A DNA stretch of 39,687 nucleotides from Planctomycetia bacterium (GTDB lineage Bacteria; Planctomycetota; Planctomycetia; Pirellulales; UBA7805), in assembly GCA_021413585.1 (NCBI GenBank), contig JAIOQB010000087.1, positions 1 through 39,687 of the forward strand. Direction: 5' to 3'. A program made the position numbers and the translations under genes. Within the stretch, counting starts at the first letter, position 1. Every line of letters begins with the position of its first letter. Positions 16,795-25,820 of this stretch are shown piece by piece. Below the pieces are notes generated by a model. It did not search any database. It had not been told where the DNA came from and worked only from the letters and a program-made list of their open reading frames with translations.

Positions 16795-18474
16795 CTACAA
16801 CCCCTCGCGATGCACAATTCGCCCCCCGACAACAGTCATCAGCACCCTGATATCCTTGATCTTGTCCGCGGGCACTTTCCGAGGATCGGTGGAAAGCACC
16901 GCAAAATCCGCCAGCTTGCCGGGCGTGATCGAGCCCTTCTCCTTCTCGTCGAACGATGCGAAAGCGCTTCCCAACGTCCAGATTTCGATCGCCTGCTCGA
17001 CGCTCACCCGTTGACGGGCTCCGTAGACCTTCCCCTCGGCGCTGGTCCGCGTGACCATGCTCTGAATCCGCAACAGCGGCCGCGGCTCGCTCACCGGCGA
17101 GTCCGACGTCCCCGCCACCGGGATGCCGAGATCGAGTGCCGCGCGGTTCGGATGCATCCAATCCCAGCGCTCGGGCCCATAGGCCTCCATCTTGTCGCCG
17201 TGTTCCCATTCGTACGAATGCAGCGCCACCACGACGCCGAGTTGGCGGATTCGCTTCAGGATCTGCTCGTTCACGACGCTGCAATGTTCGATCCGATGGC
17301 GGTGGTCGGCCCGGGGCATTTCGTCCAGGGCATGCGCGTAGGCGTTGAGCACCATGTCGATTTCGCGGTCGCCGTTGGAGTGGATGCAGGCCTGGAAGCC
17401 GGCCCGATGGATCTCCAATACGATCTGATTGAGCTTCTCCTGCGAATCCTGCGGGGGAATGCCAAAATAGCCGGGGCGATCGTGATACGGCTGATACAGC
17501 CAGCAGGTTTGGCCGGAGAGCGAGTTGCCGTGGAAGTGCTTCACGGCGCCGAGCTTCAACCATTCATTTCCGCGGCCATGCTGCGCAACGCAGGTTTTTA
17601 AGGCTTCCAAATGCGCATAGCGCATCATCACGTAAATCCTCAGCAGCGGCTCTTCGCTTTGCACAAGCTGGTAGAGCTGCAGCGTCTCGGGCGTGGCGCC
17701 GGCGTCGGCGATGCTGGTGATTCCGTTCCGCACGTATTGTCGGAAGCAGGCCCGCATGCCCGCGAGCTTTTGGGCGGTCGTGGCCAGCGGCGGTGTCGGC
17801 CCCGCATCGAGCACCAACTGCCGGGCCGTCTCGCGCAATACGCCGGTAGGCTCTCCCTGGCCATCGCGATCGAAGCGGCCTCCCTCGGGATCCTTCGTCT
17901 CGCGGGTAACATGGGCTAGGCGCAGCGCGAAGGAGTTCGCGGCGGCCAGATGCCAACTCGAATGATCCAGATAGACGGGATGTTTTGTCGAGACTTTGTC
18001 CAAATCCTCGCGCGCTGGATGCCGGCCAAGCTTCGTGTCTTGATAACGAAAACCTTTGACCCATTGGCCCGGCGGCGTCCGATCCGCCTTGGCTCGCAAC
18101 CGGGCGATCAATTCGTCGATGGTTTTGACCTGCGACGGATCGCAGTCCACCACACCCAGCGGCGAGTCCTCAGGGTATTCCGGCTGCGGGTGGAGATGAG
18201 CATCGTAAAAGCCCGGTGTGACGCATCGCCCCCCCGCGTCTATGACTTGGGTTGCCGGACCAATCAGCGGGCGCACGTCCTTCTCGTCCCCCACCGTGAC
18301 GAATCGTCCATCGCGAACAGCGAACGCCGTGGCTGCCGGCCGGGCGTGGTCGACGGTGATCACCACGGCGTTGCGAACGACCAGATTTGCTTTCGACTCG
18401 TCAGCGCGGCAGGGGATTGCCGGCAGGCAAGTGATTCCAATTGTCGCGCCAAACGCCGTAAGAAGCAGCGACAT
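16795..18474 (-). CDS. Exported metal-dependent amidohydrolase (YtcJ/Amidohydro_3 type)
   Basis: A 559-residue protein from ATG 18474, which begins a clear signal peptide (SLLLTAFGATIGITCL, cleavage near CRA-DE). An upstream ATG at 18555 would add 27 residues before the signal; neither has a good ribosome-binding site. Amidohydrolase motifs: PGFYDAHLHP (metal His pair), AVKHFHGNS (Lys and His), CIHSNGD (His), RIEHCSV (His) and GTSDSPV (catalytic Asp). Family members hydrolyse amide or related bonds in small molecules; the substrate is not deducible. Its location outside the cytoplasm suggests scavenging. Downstream is the short-chain dehydrogenase in the same orientation, 100 bases away. Confidence 0.9.
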   Translation of the reverse strand: MSLLLTAFGATIGITCLPAIPCRADESKANLVVRNAVVITVDHARPAATAFAVRDGRFVTVGDEKDVRPLIGPATQVIDAGGRCVTPGFYDAHLHPQPEYPEDSPLGVVDCDPSQVKTIDELIARLRAKADRTPPGQWVKGFRYQDTKLGRHPAREDLDKVSTKHPVYLDHSSWHLAAANSFALRLAHVTRETKDPEGGRFDRDGQGEPTGVLRETARQLVLDAGPTPPLATTAQKLAGMRACFRQYVRNGITSIADAGATPETLQLYQLVQSEEPLLRIYVMMRYAHLEALKTCVAQHGRGNEWLKLGAVKHFHGNSLSGQTCWLYQPYHDRPGYFGIPPQDSQEKLNQIVLEIHRAGFQACIHSNGDREIDMVLNAYAHALDEMPRADHRHRIEHCSVVNEQILKRIRQLGVVVALHSYEWEHGDKMEAYGPERWDWMHPNRAALDLGIPVAGTSDSPVSEPRPLLRIQSMVTRTSAEGKVYGARQRVSVEQAIEIWTLGSAFASFDEKEKGSITPGKLADFAVLSTDPRKVPADKIKDIRVLMTVVGGRIVHREGL

Positions 18475-18583
18475 CCGCAGGTAGAATTCGATGTGCCGCC
18501 GCCGGGCAAGTGGGAGTGAAATTGCAATCGGATGGAATTGGTCGATTGGAGGCATTGGTGTGTTATACCAAATGACCGCGCTG

Positions 18584-18660
18584 TGAGCGGCTTGGCGCTT
18601 GCCACCGGTCTCGCAGGGCTACGCACTTCGTGAGACCGACGGCTAGCGCCGAACCGCTCA
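18584..18660. repeat. Long nested hairpin between the adaptor and amidohydrolase genes
   Basis: Outer arms TGAGCGGCTTGGCGCTTGCC and ACGGCTAGCGCCGAACCGCTCA pair with few mismatches; the inner stem GGTCTC/GAGACC closes an 18-base loop. The arm includes the stop codon of the membrane-fusion protein. No T-run follows, so it may protect or end that transcript, or be a dispersed repeat. Confidence 0.6.
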
Positions 18661-20019
18661 CTTGGGCGTGGTGTACTTCACCCTAGTCCCGTTGGTCAGA
18701 TGCGACTCGGGGGCCGGAATCACCAGGTCTCCCTGGCTCAAACCCTTGAGTACTTCGACGTGCGTGTCGTTCTTCAGCCCCACTTCGATGTTCGTTTGCA
18801 CGGCTCGGCCGTCGCGGACGGCGAACACCTGCCACTGGCCGTCGAGGCCGCGGAACAGCGCGGTGCGCGGCACGACCAGCGCCGAACTCTTGGCCGCCGT
18901 GGTGATTTTTACGCGCACCCGGTAGTCCACGCCCAGTCCTTGTTGTGTACGCACGCGGGCCAAATCATCCGGCCGGAAGTTCACGATCACTTTGACCCGC
19001 TGCTGCTCGACGCCCAGCGAACTGACCTTGGTGAAGCCCGCCGGGAATATTTTATCCACGATGCCCGCCGCGGCCGGCTCGCCGATGGCCGGGCCGTAGA
19101 TGCTCACCGGGTTGCCCGCCTTCACGCGCACCACGTCCTGGCTGAGTACCTCAGCTTCGACCTGCAAATCTTCCAGCCGGCCGATCTCCAGCAGCACCGT
19201 GCCGGCGGTCAGGTAGCGTTCGTTGGTCGCCTGCCGGGCAAGCACCACGCCGGTCACAGGGCTGAGCAGCGTGCCGCGGCGCTGATCTTCCAACACCTGA
19301 TCGAGCTTCGCACGGGCTTCTTCCACTTGCTGCAGCAGCACGCCACGCGACAAATCCTTGCGGGTGATGTACTGCTGGATCATCGTCGGCAGCATCATCG
19401 TGGCGGCCTGGATGGCCTTCATCGAGCTGAGTACCAGCTCGTCCTGGCGAAAGTCGACCTGGCTTTGCACCTCTTCGACCTCGGCCCGCTCCAGTTCTTC
19501 CTGCGTCGTCTGCTTCTTCTCATACGTTTCCTGGACGCGCTTTAACTGGCTTTCGGCAAAGTCCTTTTTGCGCTGGCCGGCGGTTACGCGGTTTTGAGCG
19601 GCGGCCACGGTGGCGTCAACCGACTCGACGACCTTCAGCGATTGCTTCAGCCCGGTCTTCTCCACCGAGGCGTCGTCGTTCTCGGCAATCGAAGCATGCA
19701 ACCGCTTGACCGCCGCCGTGGCCGCGTCGACGTTCAGCTGCAAATCGAGCGGCACAATGCGGGCCACCGACTGGCCGGCCGTCACCGGCGTTCCCTCGGT
19801 GAGCCCAATCGCTTCGATCCGGCCGGTGTACGGCATGGTGATCAGATACGTCTGCGGCAGCCGGGTTTTACCCTGCTCGTCGATGAACTCTTGAATCGGA
19901 TCCTGCTTGACCCGTTCGACCGTCACGTCAACCGCGCCGCCAAACATCGCGAACCAGCCGCCGCCGGCCGCGGCGGCGAGGAGGAACAGTCCGAGCAGAA
20001 TGATGGAGGAAAATCGCAT
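18658..20019 (-). CDS. HlyD-family periplasmic adaptor (membrane fusion protein) of an ABC exporter
   Basis: A 453-residue protein anchored by an N-terminal helix (IILLGLFLLAAAAGGGWF, residues 6-23). Two lipoyl half-motifs (PYTGRIEAIGLTEGTPVTAGQSVARIV and GTLLSPVTGVVL) flank a long alpha-hairpin (about residues 100-230) rich in Glu/Gln/Lys. Beta-barrel and membrane-proximal regions follow, ending GLSQGDLVIPAPESHL. It would bridge the FtsX-type permease to an outer-membrane channel, as MacA does with MacB/TolC. It is last in the ATPase-permease-adaptor order, 91 bases after the permease; a 30-base hairpin lies in that gap. Cargo is unknown. Confidence 0.9.
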   Translation of the reverse strand: MRFSSIILLGLFLLAAAAGGGWFAMFGGAVDVTVERVKQDPIQEFIDEQGKTRLPQTYLITMPYTGRIEAIGLTEGTPVTAGQSVARIVPLDLQLNVDAATAAVKRLHASIAENDDASVEKTGLKQSLKVVESVDATVAAAQNRVTAGQRKKDFAESQLKRVQETYEKKQTTQEELERAEVEEVQSQVDFRQDELVLSSMKAIQAATMMLPTMIQQYITRKDLSRGVLLQQVEEARAKLDQVLEDQRRGTLLSPVTGVVLARQATNERYLTAGTVLLEIGRLEDLQVEAEVLSQDVVRVKAGNPVSIYGPAIGEPAAAGIVDKIFPAGFTKVSSLGVEQQRVKVIVNFRPDDLARVRTQQGLGVDYRVRVKITTAAKSSALVVPRTALFRGLDGQWQVFAVRDGRAVQTNIEVGLKNDTHVEVLKGLSQGDLVIPAPESHLTNGTRVKYTTPK

Positions 20020-20064
20020 GGTGTGGCTGACCGGCTTTCTCGGTAATTATAGTTCGCGGCGTGC

Positions 20065-20094
20065 GTTCGCGCCGCTGAGACAGCGGCGGCTAAC
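20065..20094 (+). repeat. 30-bp hairpin repeat, copy a
   Basis: Stem CGCCGCT-n4-AGCGGCG with conserved GCTAAC on one side, in the gap between permease and adaptor genes. It is one of four copies in the window (others at 25463, 25516 and 35229). Confidence 0.85.
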
Positions 20095-20110
20095 GAAAGC
20101 ATTTCCTCTA

Positions 20111-22489
20111 TTATTCCTTCACATTCAGCGCATCGAGCCAGTCCAGTTTGTGGATCGACCGTTGCACGCCCAAATGAGCCAGCAGACCGAACAGCACCGC
20201 CAGCCCAACCGTGTTCGCGAGCGTCCCGGCGGAAAGCACCAGCGGGAAACGAAACATCTCCGTGTCGTAAGCCAACGAAATCGACCAGGTGAGCAGGTAC
20301 CCCAGCGGCAACCCGCACAACGTGCCGCAGAGTGTGACGAGCATGCTTTCGCGCAGAAACAGCCCGCCCACCTGCCAGCGGCTGTAACCCAGCACCAGCA
20401 GCGTGGCCGCCTCGCGGCGGCGCTCGGCCAGGCCGATCAGCGCGGCGTTCAAGATACTGCCAAAGAAGATCACGCCGGCAAACAGCACCAGGATCGTGAT
20501 GAATATCTTCTGCACGTCGATGTAGTTCGCCTTGAGGTTGTGGATCACGTCCTCGCGGCGATTGACCGCCTGCACCGCCGGCAGCCGCTTGAGTTCCGCA
20601 TTAAGCGCCGCTTGTTCTGTTGGCTTCGGATTGGTCTTGAGTTGCACGCCGCTGACGGCGAATTCTTCACCCAGCAGATGGCTCAGATAATCGATGTCGG
20701 CGTACGTCGACAAGCCAATGTATTCGTCGGCGATCTTGGTCACCGGCACTTCGAGCCATTGCTGCAAGCCGCGGCTGGGGCGGAACGTGATCGTGTCTCC
20801 TACCTGCGCGTGCAGCAGGTCGGCCAGCTTGTGGCTGATCATCAATCCCAGCGGCGGCACGCTCAGCGGATCGCCCGCCGTGTCGCGCGGGATCGTCAGC
20901 TTTGCGTTTTGCGAAAGCCCGGTGATAGCTCCCTTCCGCTGATACGGACCATGCCAAAATGTGCCGCCCACCGCCAGCAGCGGCTCGGCCGCGTCCACCG
21001 CAGGCAATTGGCGGGCTTCGGCCAGCGCCAGGCCGGAATGATCGTCGCGCAGCGACAGGTCCACATCGGCCCGATTGACCAGGTCGTATTGAAAGTGCAT
21101 CAGAAACTGCATCGCCGAGGAGAGCATGAATGCACACACCAGCAGCCCGGCCCCCATCGCCGCTGCGAAAATGCCCACGGCCGTGCGCAACCGATTGCGA
21201 ATCACCAGCCGCAACACCATCCGCCACCCAAAGCTCAGCCGCCGCCAGAACCAGCCGATCCGCTCCAGAAACACTGCCCCCGCCACGCCCGGCGGACGGG
21301 CACGCATCGCCTCGGCCGGCTGCAAGCGAATCGCCAGCCGCGCCCCGCGCAGCGAGCCGATCAAGGCACACAGCAGGCTGATCCCCAGCGCCGCGATGTA
21401 CGTGCCCGGGTAAACAATGTTGTTCAGATCCGGGAACTCGAAGAAATTCTTGTACATGCTGGTGACCCAATTGGCCATCAGGTAGCCGCCGAGCCAGCCC
21501 GCCAGTCCGCCGCACAGCCCAACCGCCAGGCCGTATTTCAGATAGTGCGTCAGCAAGGCCCGATCCCCATAGCCGATCGCCTTGAGCGTGCCGATCACCG
21601 TCCGCTGCTGCTCGACCAGCCGCGAGATGAACACATTGAGCACCAGCGCCGCCACGGCCAGAAACATGATCGGCAAGATCGTGGCAAACGTGCCGATGCC
21701 GTGGATCTCGTCGCTGAGGAAGCGGTTCGACGGCTGGTCGCGCCGGGCGAACTTGTTCAGCACGCCGTACGGCTCCAGCACCCGCTCGGCCTGATCGAGC
21801 AGCGCCTGCGGATGCTCGCGCACTTCGGGCGCCAGGATGCCCACGATCTGGCTGGCCGCCCCGCTCATGTCAAAGACCTCTTCCGCGTACGAGTGCTTAA
21901 GATAGAAGACGCCAAAATGTTCCGGGTCGGGCACAAACACGCCGGCCGAAACCAGGTATACATACTCGCAACTAATCGCCGTGCCGACGACGTACAATTC
22001 CTGCCGCCGGTTGTTGAGCACCAGGTTGATCCAATCGCCTGGATGGATGTGGTGCTTGCGCGCGAACGTGTCGTTGACAATCACTTCTTCCGCCCGCCGA
22101 TCGGAAAAATAACCTCCCTGCCGCAGCACGATGTCGTTGATCACCGGCTGCTGCCGATCGGGGAGCGACAGCACCAGTCCATTGAGCGGCTCGGCCACGT
22201 CCTCCAGGTCCACCGTGGCCATGAATTGAATGCGGGAGCGGATTTCGCTCACGCCCGGCAATTCGGCCACGGCCTTGAGATCCGACACCGGCACTTTCTT
22301 GACGTCGATCCAGAAATCGGCCATCCGCCCCTGGACGTAATACTGATCGCGGGCACGGCTGAGATTGAAGTAGGCCGAGCGCATGTAGACGAACATCATC
22401 ACGCCGACGCCGACGATCGAGATGATCGCCAGCAGCAGCCAGCGCGACCCGCGCACCTCGCGCAGCAGTTTGCGGTCTAGCACGCTCAC
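20111..22489 (-). CDS. FtsX-like ABC exporter permease (two FtsX domains)
   Basis: A 792-residue protein. An N-terminal helix (LLLAIISIVGVGVMMFVY) is followed by a large periplasmic domain and an FtsX segment (IMFLAVAALVLNVFISRLVEQQ, typical RTIGTLKAIGY-type loop). A second half repeats this with GAGLLVCAFMLSSA, another periplasmic domain, and a second FtsX segment ending in VLFGLLAHLGVQRSI. Such permeases undergo mechanotransmission and usually move lipids, lipoproteins or peptides. The start is GTG 22489 within GTGA overlapping the ATPase stop, with GAGGAGAT upstream, showing translational coupling; longer upstream frames overlap the ATPase gene and are rejected. Confidence 0.92.
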   Translation of the reverse strand: MSVLDRKLLREVRGSRWLLLAIISIVGVGVMMFVYMRSAYFNLSRARDQYYVQGRMADFWIDVKKVPVSDLKAVAELPGVSEIRSRIQFMATVDLEDVAEPLNGLVLSLPDRQQPVINDIVLRQGGYFSDRRAEEVIVNDTFARKHHIHPGDWINLVLNNRRQELYVVGTAISCEYVYLVSAGVFVPDPEHFGVFYLKHSYAEEVFDMSGAASQIVGILAPEVREHPQALLDQAERVLEPYGVLNKFARRDQPSNRFLSDEIHGIGTFATILPIMFLAVAALVLNVFISRLVEQQRTVIGTLKAIGYGDRALLTHYLKYGLAVGLCGGLAGWLGGYLMANWVTSMYKNFFEFPDLNNIVYPGTYIAALGISLLCALIGSLRGARLAIRLQPAEAMRARPPGVAGAVFLERIGWFWRRLSFGWRMVLRLVIRNRLRTAVGIFAAAMGAGLLVCAFMLSSAMQFLMHFQYDLVNRADVDLSLRDDHSGLALAEARQLPAVDAAEPLLAVGGTFWHGPYQRKGAITGLSQNAKLTIPRDTAGDPLSVPPLGLMISHKLADLLHAQVGDTITFRPSRGLQQWLEVPVTKIADEYIGLSTYADIDYLSHLLGEEFAVSGVQLKTNPKPTEQAALNAELKRLPAVQAVNRREDVIHNLKANYIDVQKIFITILVLFAGVIFFGSILNAALIGLAERRREAATLLVLGYSRWQVGGLFLRESMLVTLCGTLCGLPLGYLLTWSISLAYDTEMFRFPLVLSAGTLANTVGLAVLFGLLAHLGVQRSIHKLDWLDALNVKE

Positions 22490-23232
22490 CAGAGGATCTC
22501 CTCGGGTGGCTTGGGCGTGGCGTTGACCTCCAGCGACACCATATTTCCCGAGCGCAGATGAACCACGCGATCCGCCACTTCGGCGATGGCCGTGTTGTGC
22601 GTGATCACGAGCACCGTCTTGCCCAGCTTGCGCGTCACGTCCACCAGCAGCCGCAGGGCGCGCTTGCCGGTCTCGAAGTCCAATGCGCCGGTCGGCTCGT
22701 CGCACAGCAGCAGCTCAGGGTTTTTGGCCAGCGCGCGGGCGATCGCCACGCGCTGCTGCTCGCCGCCGGAAAGCTGGGCCGGAAAATGGTCGAGCCGTTC
22801 GCCCAAGCCCACCAGCCCGAGCGATTCCTCGACGGAAATCGGCTCGCGCGACAGCTCGGTGGCCACCATCACGTTCTCACGCGCCGTGAGCGTGGGCACC
22901 AGGTTATAGAACTGAAAGACAAAGCCGACGCTCTCGCGGCGATAGCGGGTCAGCTGTTTGGGCGTGGCCTTCGCCAGGTCTTCGTCGCCATACCACACTT
23001 CGCCGCTGGTAGGGTGATCGAGGCCACCCATGATGTTGAGGATCGTTGTCTTGCCGGAGCCGCTAGGCCCGAGCAGCACCAGCAATTCGCCACGGTAGAC
23101 ATCGAGCGTGAAGTCGGCCAACGCGACGACGGCGACTTCGCCCATCTGGAACGTGCGATTCACGTGGCGGAGCCGCATCAAAACGCCGTGCTGGGGAGGG
23201 TCGGTCGTGAGATCAGCAGAGGGTATGGTCAT
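22486..23232 (-). CDS. MacB/LolD-type ABC exporter ATPase
   Basis: A 248-residue single nucleotide-binding domain: Walker [11 protein letters not shown]-loop [16 protein letters not shown], signature [15 protein letters not shown], Walker [13 protein letters not shown] and H-loop VITHN. These match the MacB/LolD/FtsE group. The first 17 residues are a polar extension. First gene of the three-gene exporter operon, whose order is ATPase, permease, adaptor. It powers conformational change in the FtsX-like permease. Upstream is a 614-base stretch with a palindromic element. Confidence 0.95.
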   Translation of the reverse strand: MTIPSADLTTDPPQHGVLMRLRHVNRTFQMGEVAVVALADFTLDVYRGELLVLLGPSGSGKTTILNIMGGLDHPTSGEVWYGDEDLAKATPKQLTRYRRESVGFVFQFYNLVPTLTARENVMVATELSREPISVEESLGLVGLGERLDHFPAQLSGGEQQRVAIARALAKNPELLLCDEPTGALDFETGKRALRLLVDVTRKLGKTVLVITHNTAIAEVADRVVHLRSGNMVSLEVNATPKPPEEILW

Positions 23233-23846
23233 CGGCCGGCCGTGCTGATTCGATTGAGCGTGCTAGGGGGCCGGTACGGGGTTCTAATGACCAATGACCA
23301 AATCCCAATGACCAATACGACGTGCGCAGCTCATCCATTGGTCATTGGGATTTGGACATTGGGATTTAGCGTCCTTCACTCCAATGGTAGGTCCCCCCTC
23401 CTGGCCCAGCAACTTGCGGTCAGCCGGACCTGGCCCCACCGTTTTGATCGCCAATTTCTTGACCCGGCCCGATTTCTGACGTAGATACCTGTTGTGGCCG
23501 TCGGCACTTCGCCCCGCTTGCGTGGGGTGACTGCCGGCGACCCCAACCGCGAGCAAACTCCGCGGTCTCATCCCCGGCCATGACGGCCAATCGGGGCCAT
23601 AACGGCCAACAGACATATTCCAACCTGCACATTCGACGCTGCGCGATCGATGCGAAACCGGTGCCGTTCAATTTGATTGAACCGGCCGCCGCTTTGCGCC
23701 TCGCCGTAAATCACCAACGCTGATTTGAAACTTTGAATCCCACGTCGGCCGGGGCGAATCCTGCGCTGATACGACTGCGGCCACTGCGCGCGCTGCCGGC
23801 CGATTGAGCGGCTGCTGCGCGAGAGTGGACCACGAGACGGCACCCT
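23233..23846. other. Long non-coding region between exporter operon and PilZ-like gene
   Basis: 614 bases between divergent genes. It contains palindromic repeat element 2 (23285-23368) and a 17-base palindrome GTTCAAT-TTG-ATTGAAC at 23666-23682, which could be an operator for the PilZ-like gene. Open frames here overlap one another and have no coding signature. I see no RNA gene. Confidence 0.5.
23285..23368. repeat. Palindromic repeat element 2 (core ACGTGCGCAGCTC)
   Basis: Arms made of words TGACCAA and CAAATCCCAATG (23285-23317) and their reverse complement (23335-23368). The core 23320-23332 is ACGTGCGCAGCTC, identical to element 1 in reverse orientation, although the arms differ in sequence. 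Confidence 0.88.
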
Positions 23847-24458
23847 ATGTCCACATCACCGCCTTCGCACTCACCGTTAACGCATGGAATCTCGCCTCCT
23901 ATGTCTGTCAGCCCCACGCTTCCCACCAGTGCCGCATCGCAGGTCAACGTCACAATTCCCGCCGGACCCACGTTGCCGACGAGCGTGATTCTCGAAGCCG
24001 CGCCGGTCACGCTGCCGCCGCTCACCCCGCCGCCGACGCTGCGGCAGCGGATCCAGGCGTTGATCCTCAAGCTCTATCCGCAAGGGCGAAATCCCGAACG
24101 GCGCCGCGAGGCCCGGTTTCCGTTTCCGTACCTGATTCGGCTCACGCCCGTGGGGCGCGACGGCCAGGCGCCGCTCGGACCAACGGTGGTCGTGGTCGGC
24201 AAGCACATCTCCGAGCACGGCCTGGGCTTCTACTACCCTGCCCCGCTGCCGTACCGCCGCGTGCTGGCGGAAATTTCAACCAGCGACTCGTCCGCTTCGC
24301 TGGCCGTGCTGATGGACCTGACCTGGTGCCGCTTCACCCGCGAACGGTGGTATGACGGCGGCGGAAAGTTTTTGGAACAGGTGTCACTCCCCGACTTGGC
24401 CGTCCCGCCTCGCGACCAAGCCGCTGGCGATACCGGCGAAGCCAACACACAAAACTGA
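23847..24458 (+). CDS. PilZ-like domain protein
   Basis: A 203-residue protein. The first 70 residues are Pro/Thr/Ser-rich. Around residues 80-92, ERRREARFPFPY carries the RxxxR motif of PilZ domains, and KHISEHGLGFYY matches the second motif (D/N-x-S-x-x-G), with His replacing the usual Asp/Asn. Beta-rich sequence to about residue 180 fits a PilZ barrel. PilZ domains bind cyclic di-GMP; the substitution may weaken binding. ATG 23847 is the first start, and no strong ribosome-binding site is visible. Partners cannot be inferred from the neighbours. Similarity is by motif only. Confidence 0.68.
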   Translation: MSTSPPSHSPLTHGISPPMSVSPTLPTSAASQVNVTIPAGPTLPTSVILEAAPVTLPPLTPPPTLRQRIQALILKLYPQGRNPERRREARFPFPYLIRLTPVGRDGQAPLGPTVVVVGKHISEHGLGFYYPAPLPYRRVLAEISTSDSSASLAVLMDLTWCRFTRERWYDGGGKFLEQVSLPDLAVPPRDQAAGDTGEANTQN

Positions 24459-25107
24459 AAACCTTCACATCCGTCTTTCACACCTTTTTCATTCCCTTCC
24501 TTCGCGCTCTTTGCGCCCTACTGTTCAAAAATTTGGAACAGAAGATCGCGAAGGCCGCAAAGAAGTAAGTAAGATTGCCAAGTCTTGGGTGTATGCGCCC
24601 ATACTGCTTCTGTGACCTATCACGACGAAAAATCAACGGCGACTTTGCCTAAACCGCGGGCAATTTGCGCCAATAACTCCGCCCCGGCAAACTTCACTTA
24701 ATCGGCTAAAGTTTCGTGGTTTTCCTCCCTTCTGTGCCGGCTGTGGCGCGATTGCAAGTCGAATTGAAAATAGTGCCACGCTATCGCTGCCGCCGCACTG
24801 CCTCGCAAGAGCGGCCTCCAAGTATCCGCGGCACACGCTAAGTGCTTGGCCCGCCGCATCATGGCGCCGTTGCGGGCCGACGCATCAAAGGTTTTTTGCG
24901 CGATTGGCCCGGGACGTGCATTGATCCTTTACTCAGTGTCGCGATCGATGGGACGTTCGATCCCAACCGCGGCACCGCCCGGGTGGCAAGATGTGTGGCA
25001 GAGCCGCACCAAAAAGCCCCCTGAATCAGGTCGAGCGGCCAGCAGAAGTTCGACTCGGTTCAACAAGAGCGCTGCTTCCCATAATTCAACGCATGAGGCA
25101 CACGAAC
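24459..25107. other. Long non-coding region with one hairpin
   Basis: About 650 bases. A composite hairpin at 24499-24554 has outer stem CCTTCGCG/CGCGAAGG and inner stem CTGTTC/GAACAG. The remainder shows no supported gene, RNA or promoter. Confidence 0.5.
24499..24554. repeat. Composite hairpin downstream of the PilZ-like gene
   Basis: CCTTCGCG pairs with CGCGAAGG and, inside it, CTGTTC with GAACAG around an A/T loop. The words CTTCGCG and TTTGCG recur in both arms, as in other word-built palindromes of this contig. It starts 40 bases after the gene. Confidence 0.6.
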
Positions 25108-25449
25108 ATGGTCGCGTCACGCATCCGCTGCATCGTTGTGGAAATCCCCGCCGGAAACGAAATGATCGAACACCGCCTGCGGGCTCCGGCTCGCGAGCTG
25201 TTGCCCTGGGCCGATCCGTACATCGCCGGCCTGATCCGCAAGCTGCAAGACGAAGTCCGCGAGGAACGTGCCGAGCAGCACCGCACCATGGCCGAACAAA
25301 TGCGCGGCCGCCGCGGATTTGCCGAAGGCCGCCAACATGTGGCGCTGGGCGCCGAGTTCGGCGAAGCCCCGCCGCCCGCCATTTCGTCCCCGATCGAGTT
25401 CGAGACCCCCAGCGACCAGGATTGGCCGCTGCTGCAAGACCGCCGCTAA
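25108..25449 (+). CDS. Small acidic/helical protein of unknown function
   Basis: I do not recognise it. From ATG 25108 (GAGG nine bases upstream) it has 113 residues; an in-frame ATG at 25093 would add five. Residues 1-45 have the alternating pattern VASRIRCIVVEIPAGNEMIEHRLRAPARELLPWADPYI, then a charged helix RKLQDEVREERAEQHRTMAEQMRGRR, then a loose Pro-rich tail ending DWPLLQDRR. No signal peptide or membrane segment. Codon use is like the neighbours, and the frame has strong third-position GC, supporting a real gene. Confidence 0.6.
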   Translation: MVASRIRCIVVEIPAGNEMIEHRLRAPARELLPWADPYIAGLIRKLQDEVREERAEQHRTMAEQMRGRRGFAEGRQHVALGAEFGEAPPPAISSPIEFETPSDQDWPLLQDRR

Positions 25450-25462
25450 ACGTGATGGCAAT

Positions 25463-25491
25463 GTTAGCCGCCCCTCTCCGAGGGGCGCGCC
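25463..25491 (-). repeat. 30-bp hairpin repeat, copy b (compensatory variant)
   Basis: Read on the minus strand: CGCCCCT-n4-AGGGGCG followed by GCTAAC. The G in one arm and C in the other have swapped relative to the other copies, keeping the stem paired. Confidence 0.8.
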
Positions 25492-25515
25492 GGCCAGACC
25501 CGCACCTTGGCTGAA

Positions 25516-25545
25516 GCTCGCGCCGCTGGGACAGCGGCGGCTAAC
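25516..25545 (+). repeat. 30-bp hairpin repeat, copy c
   Basis: GCTCGCGCCGCT, a four-base loop, then AGCGGCGGCTAAC. It is nearly identical to copy a and lies inverted to copy b 24 bases away, so the two can also pair with each other through GTTAGCCGCC/GGCGGCTAAC. Confidence 0.85.
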
Positions 25546-25668
25546 ATGGCGAACAATAGACAAGAACAAGAGATAATTTTTCCGAAACGCATTAACTCGT
25601 CGCTGCTCGATCCAGACTCCTGGCTCCAAACCGCGTCGCGTGTACCGCAATACCGCGACGACCACTCC

Positions 25669-25707
25669 GCCCCGCCGGGCAGGCTCCAACCCGGCGGGGC
25701 TTTTTTT
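25669..25707 (+). terminator. Intrinsic terminator
   Basis: A perfect 11-base stem GCCCCGCCGGG/CCCGGCGGGGC with a 10-base loop, followed directly by seven T. It lies 220 bases after the small unknown gene. A separate stem CGTCGCG/CGCGACG sits just upstream at 25633-25660, so it could instead end a short non-coding RNA. Confidence 0.85.
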
Positions 25708-25740
25708 GCGCACCGAGAGTCGTCGTCAAGCCTTTCCTTT

Positions 25741-25820
25741 CTTGTGCTTTTTGTGCGGTTTCGTGGCCAAACAGAGTCACAGGCAGTTTTCTTGGCCACG
25801 AAACCGCACAAAAGACACAA
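25741..25820. repeat. Long palindrome with CACAAA-type arms
   Basis: Two 29-base arms, 25742-25770 and 25792-25820, match as reverse complements at 27 of 29 positions, with a 21-base loop. The arm words (TTGTG, TTTTGTGCGG, TTTCGTGGCC) resemble the palindrome at 38501-38655. Confidence 0.88.

Noticed and set aside
19907..22480. Very long open frame (857 codons) on the plus strand opposite the exporter permease and adaptor
   Set aside because: It is antisense to two genes with clear domains; its product is Gln/His/Arg-rich, as expected from a mirrored frame in GC-rich coding DNA.
24459..25107. Hidden tRNA or RNA gene in the long gap
   Set aside because: No cloverleaf, T-loop sequence or CCA end could be found on either strand by eye.
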